Source: Saccharothrix sp. (GTDB taxonomy: Bacteria > Actinomycetota > Actinomycetes > Mycobacteriales > Pseudonocardiaceae). From it: a DNA stretch of 64,000 nucleotides. The notes beneath the pieces are model-generated. The model saw only the letters and a program-made list of their open reading frames with translations, did no database searches and was not told where the DNA came from. Position 1 is the stretch's first letter, and each line of letters begins with the position of its first letter. Positions 36,758 to 46,556 of the stretch are shown one piece after another. The translations under genes were made by a program, and so were the position numbers. The stretch spans positions 151,104 through 215,103 of the forward strand of contig NZ_JAPSLK010000001.1 of assembly GCF_031180885.1 (NCBI RefSeq), given 5' to 3'.

Positions 36758-37777
36758 GTGACCCAGCTCGCACCCCTGGACTTCCGGTCCGACACCGTCA
36801 CCCGCCCCGACGAAGCCATGCGGCTGGCCATGTCCACCGCCGTGGTGGCCGACGACGTCCTCGAACACGACCCGACCATGCTCGCCCTGGAGGAGCGGGT
36901 CGCCGACCTGCTGGGCGTGGAAGCGGCCCTGTGGGTGCCGTCCGGGTCGATGGGCAACCTGATCGCGCTGACCGTGCACCTGCGCCCCGGCGACCGGTTC
37001 CTCGCCGCGCGCGGCGCGCACGTCCTGGACAACGAGCTGGGCACCGCCGCCTGGATCGCCGGCGGGATGCCGCACCCGCTGGAGTGGGACGCCCCCGGCC
37101 GGTTCACCCCGGACGCCGTGCGCGCGGCGGCGGGCGCGGACGGCCCGTACTACTCGCTGCGCACGACCCTGCTGTGCCTGGAGAACACCCACAACGCCGC
37201 CGGCGGCACGGTCACCCCGCCCGACGAGCACGCCCTGCTGGTGTCCGCGGCCCGCGAGACGGGGCTGAAGGTCCACCTCGACGGGGCGCGGCTGTGGAAC
37301 GCGGCCGTGGCGCTGGGCGTGCCGCCGGCGGCGCTGACCGTTGGCGTGGACACCGTGCAGGTGTGCCTGTCGAAGGGGCTGGGCGCGCCGGTCGGGTCGG
37401 TCGTGGCGGGCACGTCGGCGTTCGTCGCGGAGGCGCGGCGGGTGCGCAAGATGCTCGGCGGCGGCGTGCGGCAGGGCGGTGTGCTGGCGGCGGCCTGCCT
37501 GGTCGGGCTGGACCGCATCGACGACCTGGCCACGGACCACGCCAACGCCCGCGAGCTGGCCCGCGGCCTGACCGAGCTGGGCTGGCAGGTGGTCGAGCCG
37601 GAGACCAACATCGTGCTGGCCGGCGTGCCGGACCTGGAGATCACCCTGACCGGCCTGCGCCACCTCGGCGTGTTCGCCGGGCCGATGGCGGGCAAGGTCC
37701 GGTTCGTGCTGCACCGGGACGTGACGGCGGCGGACGTGGCGGAGGCGTTGCGGAGGATCGGGTCGGTCAGCTCGTGA
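36758..37777 (+). CDS. Threonine aldolase family / beta-eliminating lyase (PLP)
   Basis: The 339-residue PLP enzyme opens LDFRSDTVTRP, and has ENTHNAAGG, VHLDGARLWNAAV and the Schiff-base Lys in CLSKGLGAPVGS. This is the low-specificity L-threonine aldolase pattern: threonine to glycine plus acetaldehyde. Family members also cleave other beta-hydroxy amino acids. The start is GTG 36758. It is convergent with the potassium channel gene. Confidence 0.9.
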   Translation: MTQLAPLDFRSDTVTRPDEAMRLAMSTAVVADDVLEHDPTMLALEERVADLLGVEAALWVPSGSMGNLIALTVHLRPGDRFLAARGAHVLDNELGTAAWIAGGMPHPLEWDAPGRFTPDAVRAAAGADGPYYSLRTTLLCLENTHNAAGGTVTPPDEHALLVSAARETGLKVHLDGARLWNAAVALGVPPAALTVGVDTVQVCLSKGLGAPVGSVVAGTSAFVAEARRVRKMLGGGVRQGGVLAAACLVGLDRIDDLATDHANARELARGLTELGWQVVEPETNIVLAGVPDLEITLTGLRHLGVFAGPMAGKVRFVLHRDVTAADVAEALRRIGSVSS

Positions 37778-37793
37778 CCCGGTGGGTGGTGTT

Positions 37794-38537
37794 CTAGGTG
37801 CTGCGGGAAGCGCGGAGTTCGGCGCGCAGTTCGGCCAGCTCCGCCTTCACCGACCGCAGCTCGGCCAGCGTGGCCTCCTCGGCCTCGGCGACCTGGCCCT
37901 CCACCCCGCTCAGCCGCTCCACCAGCCACGACGCGATGGTGCCGGTGATGACGCCGAGCAGCGCGATCCCTCCGATCATGAGCAGCGCCGCGACCAGCCG
38001 GCCCTCCCAGGTGACCGGGTAGCGGTCGCCGTAGCCGACGGTGGAGATCGTGGTCAGCGTCCACCAGGCGGCGTCGCCGAAGGTCGTGATCGTGGCGTCC
38101 GGGTGGTTGCGCTCGGCGTCCAGCACCGCCAGCGACGCGGACAGCCCCACCAGCACCGTCACGCCCGCCGCGTACAGGCCGATGCGTTGGCGCATCCTGA
38201 CCGCGAACCGCCGGTTGAGCACTTTCAGGACGGTGATCAGCCGCAGCACCCGGAGCTGGCGGACCATCGGCAGCAACACCGTGAGCAGGTCGAACAGGTG
38301 CGTGGCGAAGAACCGCCGCTTGTCCACGGCCAGCGCGAACCGCGCCAGGTAGTCCAGCGCGAACACCAGCCACACGCCCCACAGCACGACCTCTAGGGCC
38401 AGGTGGAGCCCGTTCGTGGCCCGGTTGTCGAGCACCTGCCAGGCGTAGGCCACGAGGAAGACGACCGCCAACAACGTCAACGGCCACTCGACCCGCCGCT
38501 CCCACTGGGCGAGCCTGCGCTCATCACTGTCCAACAC
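37794..38537 (-). CDS. Voltage-gated-type potassium channel
   Basis: A 247-residue protein with about six membrane helices. An S4-like segment (RQLRVLRLITVLKVLNRRF) carries several Arg/Lys residues, and the selectivity filter is TVGYGD (residues 166-171). After the last helix a coiled coil (EGQVAEAEEATLAELRSVKAELAELRAEL) probably drives tetramer assembly in the cytosol. No RCK or cyclic-nucleotide domain is present. Confidence 0.9.
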   Translation of the reverse strand: MLDSDERRLAQWERRVEWPLTLLAVVFLVAYAWQVLDNRATNGLHLALEVVLWGVWLVFALDYLARFALAVDKRRFFATHLFDLLTVLLPMVRQLRVLRLITVLKVLNRRFAVRMRQRIGLYAAGVTVLVGLSASLAVLDAERNHPDATITTFGDAAWWTLTTISTVGYGDRYPVTWEGRLVAALLMIGGIALLGVITGTIASWLVERLSGVEGQVAEAEEATLAELRSVKAELAELRAELRASRST

Positions 38538-38573
38538 CGCCCCATGGTGAACTTCGGAGCAGCGGTTTTCCAG

Positions 38574-38747
38574 CTAACGAGGCCCGTTGATGCCCTTCCG
38601 ACCGCTGCTCTTGATCGCCCCGTAGGCGGCCGTGCCGAGGAACAGCACCCCACCGATCACGGCGAGCCAGAACAACCCCTCCACGACCGCGCCCACCAGG
38701 CTCAGCGCCACCCAGATGGCGAGCAGCCACAGGATTATCTTGACCAT
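38574..38747 (-). CDS. Small membrane protein, 57 residues
   Basis: The frame from ATG 38747 to TAG gives MVKIILWLLAIWVALSLVG and a second hydrophobic stretch (LFWLAVIGGVLFLGTAAYGAI), ending in a basic tail (KSSGRKGINGPR). This predicts two membrane helices with the tail inside. The codons look genuine and the gene fills the gap between the channel and the aminotransferase. The function is unknown. Confidence 0.55.
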   Translation of the reverse strand: MVKIILWLLAIWVALSLVGAVVEGLFWLAVIGGVLFLGTAAYGAIKSSGRKGINGPR

Positions 38748-38754
38748 GCCCGTC

Positions 38755-39927
38755 TCAACGGGTGGGCTGACCTGGGAGTTCCGGCAGCCACGCCTTGAGC
38801 CGGCGCAGCGCCTCGGTCATGTCGTGCGCGCTGCCCGCGAAGGAGAACCGGACGAACTCGTGGCCGTGGACGGGGTCGAAGTCGATGCCGGGGACGATCG
38901 CCACGCCGGTGTCGGCGAGCAGCTTGCGGCAGAACGCCATCGAGTCGTCGGTGAGGTGCGAGACGTCGGCGTAGGCGTAGAACGCGCCGTCCGCCGGTGC
39001 GATCCGGGTGATGCCGAGGTCGTGCAGGCCCTGGAGCAGGACGTCACGGTTGTGCCGGTACCCGTCGACCAGGGAGGCGGTGTACTCGTAGGACTCGGGC
39101 GTGAACGCCTGGACCGCCGCGTGCTGGGCGAGGGCGGGCGGGCAGAGGGTGAAGTTGCCGGTGAGCCGGTCGGCGGCGGCGCGCAGGGCCGGGGGCATGA
39201 GCATCCAGCCGAGGCGCCAGCCGGTCATGGCGAAGGCCTTGGAGAACGAGTTGACGACGATGGAGTCCCTGCTCGTCTGCCACGCGCAGGCGAGCGGGGT
39301 GCCGTAGCTGATGCCGTGGTAGATCTCGTCGCTGATCAGGCGGGTGTTGTTTGCGGTGCACCACTCGGCGATGTTCCTCAGCTCGTCGGGCGTGAGCGCG
39401 GTGCCGGTCGGGTTGGCCGGGCTCGCGACGATGAGCCCGGCCAGCGGGCCGGCGGCGTCGAGCATGTCGACGGTCGGCTGGAACCGGGTTCCCGGGCCGC
39501 ACGGCAACTCGACGACTTCGCAGCCGAGGGCGCGGAGGATGTTCCGGTAGGCGGGGTAGCCGGGTCGGGCGAGGGCGACGCGCGCGCCGGGGTCGAAGGC
39601 GGAGAGGAAGGCGAGGAGGAAGGCGCCGGACGAGCCGGTGGTGATCACGAAGTCGTCGGCGGTGACGTCGAGGTCGTACTGGCGGCCGTAGTGGGTGGCG
39701 AGGGCGGTCCGGAGTTCGAGGATGCCGACCTGCTCGGTGTACCCGAGGGGGTTGTGGCGCAGCGCGTGCTCGGCGGCGCGCAGGACGGGTTCGGGGGCGT
39801 GGCTGGAGGGCTGCCCGGCGGCGAGCGAGACAACGTCCCCGTGCGTCCGCTGCCGCTGGGCGGCGGCGGACACGATGTCCATGACGTGAAACGGCGGCAC
39901 GTCGGCCCGCGCGGCAACACCCAACAT
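38755..39927 (-). CDS. PLP-dependent class I/II aminotransferase
   Basis: The 390-residue protein has the fold-type I pattern: LAAGQPSSHAPEPVL, GYTEQVGILELR, ASPANPTGT, ISDEIYHGI and the PLP Lys in VNSFSKAFAMTGWRLGW. Probably an aspartate/aromatic-type transaminase acting on an amino acid and 2-oxo acid. The substrate is not determined by the sequence. It starts with ATG and is a single-gene unit followed by the small membrane protein. Confidence 0.88.
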   Translation of the reverse strand: MLGVAARADVPPFHVMDIVSAAAQRQRTHGDVVSLAAGQPSSHAPEPVLRAAEHALRHNPLGYTEQVGILELRTALATHYGRQYDLDVTADDFVITTGSSGAFLLAFLSAFDPGARVALARPGYPAYRNILRALGCEVVELPCGPGTRFQPTVDMLDAAGPLAGLIVASPANPTGTALTPDELRNIAEWCTANNTRLISDEIYHGISYGTPLACAWQTSRDSIVVNSFSKAFAMTGWRLGWMLMPPALRAAADRLTGNFTLCPPALAQHAAVQAFTPESYEYTASLVDGYRHNRDVLLQGLHDLGITRIAPADGAFYAYADVSHLTDDSMAFCRKLLADTGVAIVPGIDFDPVHGHEFVRFSFAGSAHDMTEALRRLKAWLPELPGQPTR

Positions 39928-40431
39928 GCCCCCAGGCTAATCCGCCCAACCCTCACATCTCCCGCGCCCGTCCCCCATGGGCCCGCGACGACGCGCGCGG
40001 CCATCCACACCCAGCCCGCCGCGCAGGTGCCTTCCCACCTGCGACACAGCCGCACACCAGCCCGCAGCACAGCCACCGATCCGACCGCCGATGCCCACCC
40101 CGCCGGCTCAACCACCCCACCCCCCGCCGGTTCCGCCGCGCCTCCCCGGCCGCAGCCCGCCGCCGGTCTTGCCGCGCCTTCCCGGCTCTACCCCGCCGGT
40201 TCCGCCGCACTTCCTCCCGCCGGCCCCGCCGCAGCCTCCCGGCCCACCAGCTCCGCCGCACCTTCCCGGGCACACCCCGCCGGCTTACCGCCCTGGCCCC
40301 CCCAGTCCGTTGGCCCCTCGATCCCACCGCACCACTGAAATATTTAGTCCACTGAACTAAAAATTTCAGCCGTCTGGAACGGTACGGCGCCGGAGGACAT
40401 GTCAGACGTCCGACGGGAGCGCAGGTCAAGG
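39928..40431. other. Gene-free stretch, proline-codon-rich, with an AT-rich palindrome
   Basis: About 500 bases. Bases 39977-40330 are CCN-rich, so every frame translates as Pro-rich or Gly/Arg-rich low complexity; I see no start site or homology and call no gene. The segment may be a decayed or low-complexity spacer. An AT-rich palindrome, listed separately, lies at its right end next to the stop of the short EspG gene. Confidence 0.5.
40335..40369. repeat. AT-rich inverted repeat after the short EspG gene
   Basis: CTGAAATATTTAGT and ACTAAAAATTTCAG form a 14-bp stem with one mismatch around a 7-base loop. It stands out as strongly AT-rich in GC-rich surroundings, about 60 bases past the EspG stop. 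It may be an operator or a terminator. Confidence 0.6.
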
Positions 40432-40956
40432 TCAGAGATCGTCCAGCAACGCGCTCACCGCCGAGCGCAACACCGTCGGATCGGTCGGACCGTGGAAGTC
40501 CACGACGTCCGACGCCCGCCTCCGGTTCCCATCGGCGTCCAGCACAGCCGCGCCGAACCGTCCCCGCAGATCGGCACCACCGACGTGCCCGCCGCCCAGC
40601 ACCGGCAGCAGCCCGACGAGTGCCGCCGCCAGGTCCGACTCCAGCTCCCGGACCGTCACCACGTCACCGGTCAGCACCGCCAGCACCGTCCCGTTGCCCG
40701 CCGACGCAGCCAGCGCCCGCACTGCCGATCTGCCGATCCCCAGGCGCAGGTCCGCCGACCGCGGCGGGTTGGCCAGCAGCTTGAAGGCCGCACCCAGCCA
40801 CGGGTCCAGCTCCGCGCCGCGGGCGAGTCCGGCGGCGGTCAGGTCGTGCCACGGCGCGGGCTCGTCCGGCACGTGCAGGACGATCGGCATCGCACCGAGG
40901 TCGAGGTGGTCCCAGGCGGTGCGGAACGCGGCGGCGCTCATCGTCGCGGTGGTCAC
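40432..40956 (-). CDS. Short EspG-family protein (locus 2)
   Basis: The 174-residue protein shares the EspG start pattern (AFRTAWDHLDLGAMPIVLHVPD) and the following beta core (LRLGIGRSAVRALAASAGN), but is about 90 residues shorter than the two full EspG proteins in the window. It may be a truncated paralog or a specialised chaperone. It follows the full-length EspG gene of locus 2 after 77 bases. Confidence 0.65.
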   Translation of the reverse strand: MTTATMSAAAFRTAWDHLDLGAMPIVLHVPDEPAPWHDLTAAGLARGAELDPWLGAAFKLLANPPRSADLRLGIGRSAVRALAASAGNGTVLAVLTGDVVTVRELESDLAAALVGLLPVLGGGHVGGADLRGRFGAAVLDADGNRRRASDVVDFHGPTDPTVLRSAVSALLDDL

Positions 40957-41033
40957 CAGACGTCACTCCCGGCTGACGGCGGGCCGTGGTGCCCGCAGGT
41001 GAGTTGACGCGGCGACCGCCGCCCGGGTTCCCG

Positions 41034-41801
41034 TCAGACCTCGTCGATCAGCTCCCACACGCAGGTGGCGAGGCGCGCGTTGTCGATCGGGGTGACGGTC
41101 GACCAGCTCCGGCCGTCCGAGCTGGGGCGCACGAGGTGCAGGTAGCGGCCGGACGGGGTGTCGTGCCAGGCGACGACGCGCCGCGCCCGTGCCGGCGGAC
41201 CGCCGCGCTGCGCCCGTTCCGCGCCGAACTGGCCGCGCGTGCTCATGCCGTCGCACATGCCCGCCAGTTCCTGGGCGTCGCTGAGCGGCAACCCGTGCCG
41301 TTCGAGGGCGAGCACCAGCTTCTCGGCGTTGCGCCCGGCCTCGTCGGACGCGGCGCGCAGCACGTCGTTGGGCAGGCTGATGGACCGGCCGCGCCCGGCG
41401 GGCATCTCGCCGGTGACCGACACCGCCGCCTCCGCCAGCGCACTGGCCCGCGACTCGATCAGCCACACTTCGTCGCCGTCCACCACGGCGAGGATCGCCT
41501 CCTCGCCGGACGCGGCGGCCAGTCCCTTGATCTTGCGGCGGTCCACCCAGATCCAGATGTCCACCGAGATCTGGGGGTTGGCCAGCAGGGCGAAGGTGTC
41601 CGCCAGTTCGGGGACGAGCCTGCGCCCACCGGCCAGCCCGCGCTGCTCCAGCGACGCCCACGCCTGCTCCACGAACCCGGCCCGTTCGGTGTGCGTGACA
41701 CCCGGGCTGGGCACGTCGAGGGCGACGTTGCGCCGCTGGAGCCGTTCGGCCTCCCACGCGACGTCGAACTCCAGCGTGGACAGGACGACCGCGTTGCTCA
41801 C
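41034..41801 (-). CDS. EspG-family ESX secretion chaperone (locus 2)
   Basis: The 255-residue protein is similar in layout to the locus 1 EspG: FDVAWEAERLQRRNVALDVPSPGVTHTERA, the beta core VDIWIWVDRRKIKG, and the C-terminal RVVAWHDTPSGRYLHLV. It is expected to bind the PPE-like product of the gene whose stop overlaps its GTG start by 4 bases. It is cytosolic. Confidence 0.78.
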   Translation of the reverse strand: MSNAVVLSTLEFDVAWEAERLQRRNVALDVPSPGVTHTERAGFVEQAWASLEQRGLAGGRRLVPELADTFALLANPQISVDIWIWVDRRKIKGLAAASGEEAILAVVDGDEVWLIESRASALAEAAVSVTGEMPAGRGRSISLPNDVLRAASDEAGRNAEKLVLALERHGLPLSDAQELAGMCDGMSTRGQFGAERAQRGGPPARARRVVAWHDTPSGRYLHLVRPSSDGRSWSTVTPIDNARLATCVWELIDEV

Positions 41802-43069
41802 TTCTTCTCGGGCTCGTCGCCGATGACCTGCTGCACGACCATGCGCTCGTCACCGAAGACGTCGTCGGAGTCCACGCCGTACTTGCGGATGTGCTCCGCG
41901 TCCTCCTCGCCGTCCTTGCCCCGCGGCGAGGCGGCGGCCTGCATCATCGACCCGGCCCCGGCCTTGCCCGCCGCGGCCCCGGCGGCCGTCCGGTTGCCCG
42001 GAACCCGCTCGTCGGCGTCGATCGCGCCGATGGTCGCGGAGATCCCGGCCTTGCCCGCCAACCCGTTCGCGCCGGGAACGGCACCCGGCATCCCGGGCTT
42101 GCCACCACCGCCGGGACCCTTCGCCCCGTCCGGCTTGCCCGTGCCACCACCGGGCGGCACCGGCGTCGGCGAGTTCCGCACGACACGGGCGGCCTTGGCG
42201 GTGGTCGCGAGTCCGGTCAACGTCGCACCGGCCGCGAGCCCCAACCCGAGCCCGAGCCCGAGGTGGTTCGACCCGCCGACCTTGCCCGGCAGGACCGGCG
42301 ACGCACCGGGCGTCGGCACGGAGGTCGTCGGCGGCAGGACCCCCGTCGAACCGCCCGGGACCTGCGGCGGCAGCGGAACCTGACCACCACCGGGCACCTG
42401 CGGCGTCCCACCGGGCAGACCCCCCGGCACACCGCCGGGCACCTGGCCGATCCCACCACCGGGCTGCTGCACGGCGGCGACCGGCGTGCCGACCGCGCTG
42501 GAGGCCGTGGTGACCTCGAAGGTCGGCGGCTTGTTCATGCCCTGGTACTGGTTGAGCGAGTCCCGACTGGCGTCGACGTACTGGTCGAACCCGCGGATGA
42601 CCTGCTCGCGAGCCGCCTGCGTCTCCTTGACCTCTTTGGCGTGGTCGGTCTCGTAACCGAAGAAGCCGCCGGCGTCGTCCCAGAAGTTGGTCTCGGTGTC
42701 GCCTTGCAACCTGGAGGGCTCGGGCATGCCGTTGCGGGAGTCGCTGTAGGCGTCACCCTGGACGGCGGTCGCCTTGGAGTTCCGCTGGCCCGCCTCGGTC
42801 CCGGAGGTGGCAGCCTCGGCGGTGTAGGTCACCTTCTCGTGGCCGACGTCACCCGCGGCGCCCTGCCAAGCGTGGCCCATCGGAGCCAGCAGGCCCCGGA
42901 TGGTGTTGTCGACGGATTCCAGGCTCGCCGCCAGCTCGCGCAGCGCCTGCGAAGCCCGGCTGAACCGCTCGGCCGCGTTGCTCTGCGTGAACTGCTGCAC
43001 CAGCGTCATGAGGCCGGCGTTGTCAAGGCCCTGGAACCGGTGGTCCTTGAGCTGCTTGAAGTCGGTCAC
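41798..43069 (-). CDS. PPE-like type VII substrate with Gly/Pro-rich middle (locus 2)
   Basis: A 423-residue protein. The N-terminal 180 residues are helical with HAWQGAAGD as W-x-G turn and a KPPTFEV boundary. Gly/Pro-rich PGGVPGG-type repeats follow, then a short hydrophobic Gly/Leu segment (LGLGLGLGLAAGATL), more Gly/Pro, and a conserved acidic tail with DDVFGDER. The tail matches locus 1 closely. It is coupled to EspG by a 4-base overlap. Confidence 0.75.
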   Translation of the reverse strand: MTDFKQLKDHRFQGLDNAGLMTLVQQFTQSNAAERFSRASQALRELAASLESVDNTIRGLLAPMGHAWQGAAGDVGHEKVTYTAEAATSGTEAGQRNSKATAVQGDAYSDSRNGMPEPSRLQGDTETNFWDDAGGFFGYETDHAKEVKETQAAREQVIRGFDQYVDASRDSLNQYQGMNKPPTFEVTTASSAVGTPVAAVQQPGGGIGQVPGGVPGGLPGGTPQVPGGGQVPLPPQVPGGSTGVLPPTTSVPTPGASPVLPGKVGGSNHLGLGLGLGLAAGATLTGLATTAKAARVVRNSPTPVPPGGGTGKPDGAKGPGGGGKPGMPGAVPGANGLAGKAGISATIGAIDADERVPGNRTAAGAAAGKAGAGSMMQAAASPRGKDGEEDAEHIRKYGVDSDDVFGDERMVVQQVIGDEPEKK

Positions 43070-43079
43070 GCTGTCCCCC

Positions 43080-43679
43080 TCACTTCAAGGTCTGCAAGGT
43101 CGCGAGCGCCAACTCGGCACCCTTGGCGGCGTTCTGGCACATCGTGTCCTGCGTGGTGTCGCGGCCGATCGGCAGGAACTGCACGAAGAGTTGCTGGCCG
43201 TCGGCGACGTCGACTGCCACCGAGCAGTCCACGGAACTGGTGCCCTTGAAGGTGACCTGCTTCGCGGGGAAGCCGGAGACCTTCTTCTCGGCGATGTCGA
43301 GGTTGCCCGACGAGTTCCAGTAGTCGATGCCCTTGCTGGTCACCAGGTGCACCGCGTACGAGTAGACCTTGGAGGCGCCCGGGCCGGTCAGGAAGGTGCA
43401 GGCCGGCGTCTTCGCACCCTCGACCACATCCGACTGCTCGGCTTGCGTCACCACCGTGCCGAGCTGCTTCTGGTCGTTCGCGGTGAGGGCCTTGCACGGG
43501 TCGAGGCCGTCGACCTTGATGTTCTTGGGGCGCTCCGAGGGCGCGGACGTGGCCGACGTCGACGTCTTCGAGGCCGCCGTCGTCGTCGCGGGAGTCGGGT
43601 TGCCGCCCGTGCCGGACGTGCAGCCGGCGAGCGTCAAAGCCGAGAGCGCCACCACGGCGCTCCACTTAACGAGACGCAC
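43080..43679 (-). CDS. DUF3558-type lipoprotein (locus 2)
   Basis: The 199-residue lipoprotein has lipobox LTLAGC, a Thr/Ser-rich spacer to about residue 50, then the DUF3558 domain: VDGLDPCKALT, TPACTFL, SVDCSVAVDVADGQQLFV and MCQNAA. Four mature-domain cysteines are placed as in the locus 1 homolog. It overlaps the end of the upstream 153-residue gene by 14 bases, so translation is probably coupled. Confidence 0.8.
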   Translation of the reverse strand: MRLVKWSAVVALSALTLAGCTSGTGGNPTPATTTAASKTSTSATSAPSERPKNIKVDGLDPCKALTANDQKQLGTVVTQAEQSDVVEGAKTPACTFLTGPGASKVYSYAVHLVTSKGIDYWNSSGNLDIAEKKVSGFPAKQVTFKGTSSVDCSVAVDVADGQQLFVQFLPIGRDTTQDTMCQNAAKGAELALATLQTLK

Positions 43680-44127
43680 CGACTGCCCCCATCGCGGCGT
43701 TGATCTCTTCTTCGGTGAAGCCGTACTGCTCGGCCACCTTGCGGAGCTGCTCCGCGAGGCCGCTCAGGCTGGCGATGTACTGGTCGACGCGGGCCGCGTA
43801 CGACTCGGGGTGCTGGAGCAGCCGGTCGTTCCACGCCTCGGCGATGTCCGCGTTGACCTCGTCCATGCCGTTGAGGTTGATCCGCATGCCGCTCAGCGCC
43901 TTGGCGTAGGCCAGCTGGAGAATGGTCACCTGGTCCTGGATGACCTTGCCCATGTTCAGGACGTCGTCCTTGTCGACCGCGAAATGCGTGCCCCCGGCCG
44001 GCGCCCCGGCCAGGGTGTCGTTCAAGTGCTTCTCTGCCGCGAACATGTCGCCGACCGCACGCCCGATGGCTCCACCCACGCCGGCGACGGCTCCCAGTAG
44101 GCCGTTCTCCTCCACCACGACGTCCAT
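43666..44127 (-). CDS. Helical type VII-associated protein of locus 2
   Basis: The ATG at 44127 follows GGGGG and opens a 153-residue protein: a short Gly/Ala-rich hydrophobic segment (LLGAVAGVGGAIGRAVG), then a long helical region with ILQLAYAKALSGMRINLNGMDEV and a C-terminal AEQYGFTEEEINAAM. It occupies the position of the 129-residue gene in locus 1, ahead of the lipoprotein, but the sequences are not obviously alike. It may be a structural partner of the PPE-like protein. Confidence 0.65.
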   Translation of the reverse strand: MDVVVEENGLLGAVAGVGGAIGRAVGDMFAAEKHLNDTLAGAPAGGTHFAVDKDDVLNMGKVIQDQVTILQLAYAKALSGMRINLNGMDEVNADIAEAWNDRLLQHPESYAARVDQYIASLSGLAEQLRKVAEQYGFTEEEINAAMGAVGASR

Positions 44128-44290
44128 CCCCCGTACGGTCGGTAACGGATCGGTCCCGGTTCGCAGGCTACCAACGTGCGCGTGAACCGGGTCTGAGGTT
44201 GGACGAACTCGACCGCCGTCCGGTTCCGGCCCGATCGTGGGCATGGCGACGAGCCCGCGCCACCAGGGAACGGGCTCGGATCGCGCAGAC

Positions 44291-45547
44291 CTACGGGACC
44301 TCGATCTCGCCATTCGCCGCGCGCAGCGCGATGTCGGTGCGGTGGTGGGAGCCGGTCAGGTGGACGCCCGCCACGCGGCGGTACGCGGCGGCGCGAGCGG
44401 CGGACAGCGTCTCCCCGGTGCCGACCACGGACAGCACCCGGCCACCCGTCGACACCACTGCGCCGTCCACGCGGCGGCGGGTGCCGGCGTGCAGCACGCC
44501 CTCCGCCTCGCCGCCCGTCACGACGTCCCCCGTGCGCGGACGACCCGGGTAGCCCTCGGCAGCGACGACGACCGTCACCGCATAACCCTCGGACCACTCC
44601 AGAGCACCGACACCAGAAAGCGCACCAGTAGACGCAGCCAGGAACAAGCCGGCCAGAGGGGTCTTCAGGAGGGCCAGTACGGCCTGGGTCTCCGGGTCGC
44701 CGAAGCGGCAGTTGAACTCGATGACCTGGGGACCGGTGGAGGTCAGGGCCAAGCCCGCGTACAGCAGGCCGGTGAACGGCGTACCTCGGCGCGCCAGCTC
44801 GTCGACCACCGGCTGCACGCAAGTCGACACGATCGTGTCCACCAAGTCCGCCGGCGCCCACGGCAATGGCGCGTACGCGCCCATGCCGCCAGTGTTCGGC
44901 CCCGAGTCGCCGTCGCCCACCCGCTTGAAGTCCTGTGCCGGCAACAACGGCACGACGGACACGCCGTCGGTCAGGCAGAACAAGGACACCTCGGGGCCGT
45001 CCAGGAAGGACTCCAGCAGCACCGGGTGGCCGTTGTCGAGCAGGGTCATGGCGTGCGCACGGGCGGTGTCGCGGTCGGAGGTGACCACGACGCCCTTGCC
45101 GGCCGCCAGGCCGTCGTCCTTGACCACCCAGCGGGGGCCGAAGTGGGTCAGGGCGGCGTCCAGGCGGGCCGGGTTGTCGACGACCTCGGACGTGGCCGTG
45201 GGCACCCCGGCCGCCTGCATGACGTCCTTCGCGAACGCCTTGGAGCCCTCGATGCGGGCCGCCGCGGCGGACGGGCCGAAGCAGGGGATGCCGGCGGCGC
45301 GCACGGCGTCCGCCGCACCCGCCACCAGGGGCTGCTCCGGCCCGACCACGACGAGGTCGGCGTTCCACTCCTTGGCCAGCGCGGCGACCGCTGCCGGATC
45401 GCCCACGTCGACACCGTAGGTCTCGGCCGCGCCCGCGATCCCGGCGTTGCCGGGCGCGCAGGCCAGCGCGACGACCGCCGGGTCGCGCGACAGGGCGAGG
45501 ACAAGGGCATGTTCACGGGCGCCGGACCCGATGACCAGGACACGCAC
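44291..45547 (-). CDS. purD: Phosphoribosylamine-glycine ligase (PurD)
   Basis: The 418-residue enzyme makes glycinamide ribonucleotide from phosphoribosylamine, glycine and ATP. It has [15 protein letters not shown], the ATP-grasp [35 protein letters not shown], and [12 protein letters not shown] near residue 280. The start is GTG 45547. It is followed, away from it, by the type VII locus 2, and preceded by the TRAP transporter genes. Confidence 0.95.
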   Translation of the reverse strand: MRVLVIGSGAREHALVLALSRDPAVVALACAPGNAGIAGAAETYGVDVGDPAAVAALAKEWNADLVVVGPEQPLVAGAADAVRAAGIPCFGPSAAAARIEGSKAFAKDVMQAAGVPTATSEVVDNPARLDAALTHFGPRWVVKDDGLAAGKGVVVTSDRDTARAHAMTLLDNGHPVLLESFLDGPEVSLFCLTDGVSVVPLLPAQDFKRVGDGDSGPNTGGMGAYAPLPWAPADLVDTIVSTCVQPVVDELARRGTPFTGLLYAGLALTSTGPQVIEFNCRFGDPETQAVLALLKTPLAGLFLAASTGALSGVGALEWSEGYAVTVVVAAEGYPGRPRTGDVVTGGEAEGVLHAGTRRRVDGAVVSTGGRVLSVVGTGETLSAARAAAYRRVAGVHLTGSHHRTDIALRAANGEIEVP

Positions 45548-45575
45548 GGTGGGCCAGCCTAGATGACGCAGTGGG

Positions 45576-46556
45576 TCATCCGCCGAACGCGTCCAGCGAA
45601 CCGGCGTGCAGCGGTACCGGGTCGGTCATCGCGGCCTTCTCCTTGATGATGTCCTTGGCCGCCGGGTGCACCTTCTCCAGGTCCGCCTTCTTCTCGAAGA
45701 CGAGCTTGGTGACCGCGCACGCGTTGGCGTCCGGGAAGTCGGCCTTCACCAGCAGCAGGTTCGGCACCACGACGGTCGGGATGTCCGCGGGCTGCCCGTA
45801 GGTGGCGGCCGGGATGGTGCCCTTGTCGTAGACCGAGTTGATCTCCTTCAGCTTCTGCAGCTGCGGGGTGATGTCGATGAACTTGACCTGGTCCTTCAGC
45901 GACGTGGTGATGTCGGTGATCTGGGCGGTGGGCAGGCCGCCGGACCAGATCAGGCCGTCCAGGCTGCCGTCCTTCATGCCGTCCGCGGTCTTGGCCAGGT
46001 CGAGGCGCTGCGCCTGGACGTCCTTCTCCGGGTCGAGCCCGGCGGAGGCGAACAGGCGGTTGGAGATGACCTCGGTGCCGGACTTGGGCGAGCCGGTGGA
46101 GATCCGCTTGCCCTTCATGTCCGCGATCGAGTTGATGCCGCTGTTCGCGCGCACCAGGACCTGCGTGTAGTTCGGGTACAGGCGGGTCAGCGCCTGGATC
46201 TTCTGCGGCTTGCCGTCGAACGCGCCCTTGCCGCTCACCGCGTCGGCGGCGGTGTCGGCCAGCGAGAACGCCATGTCGTAGTCGCCCGCGACGAGCTGCT
46301 GGATGTTCTGCACGGACGCGCCGGTCTCGGCCGCGGTGGCCTTGAGCTTGGTGTTGTCGCTGATCAGCTTGGCCAGGCCGCCGCCGACGACGTAGTAGAC
46401 GCCGCCGGAGTTGCCGGTCGCGATGGTGATCCGACCGTCGGCCGCCTCGCACGCCGCGGTGCCGGAGCCGGTGTCCGTTGCCTGGCGCTTGCCGCCGCAC
46501 CCGGCGGCGACGAGCGCCACCGCCAGGACGGCGACGGGGACCTTCCAGCTACGCAT
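45576..46556 (-). CDS. TAXI-type TRAP transporter solute-binding lipoprotein
   Basis: A 326-residue lipoprotein (lipobox LVAAGC) with the TAXI-family pattern: [56 protein letters not shown]. It would capture a small carboxylate or related solute for the membrane component encoded just upstream. It overlaps the permease gene's stop by 8 bases, so the two are co-translated. The solute is unknown. Confidence 0.9.
   Translation of the reverse strand: MRSWKVPVAVLAVALVAAGCGGKRQATDTGSGTAACEAADGRITIATGNSGGVYYVVGGGLAKLISDNTKLKATAAETGASVQNIQQLVAGDYDMAFSLADTAADAVSGKGAFDGKPQKIQALTRLYPNYTQVLVRANSGINSIADMKGKRISTGSPKSGTEVISNRLFASAGLDPEKDVQAQRLDLAKTADGMKDGSLDGLIWSGGLPTAQITDITTSLKDQVKFIDITPQLQKLKEINSVYDKGTIPAATYGQPADIPTVVVPNLLLVKADFPDANACAVTKLVFEKKADLEKVHPAAKDIIKEKAAMTDPVPLHAGSLDAFGG

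Noticed and set aside
39977-40360. Proline-rich open frame on the plus strand
   Set aside because: All frames are open here because of CCN-rich low-complexity DNA; no ribosome site, no homology pattern, and it runs into the AT-rich palindrome.
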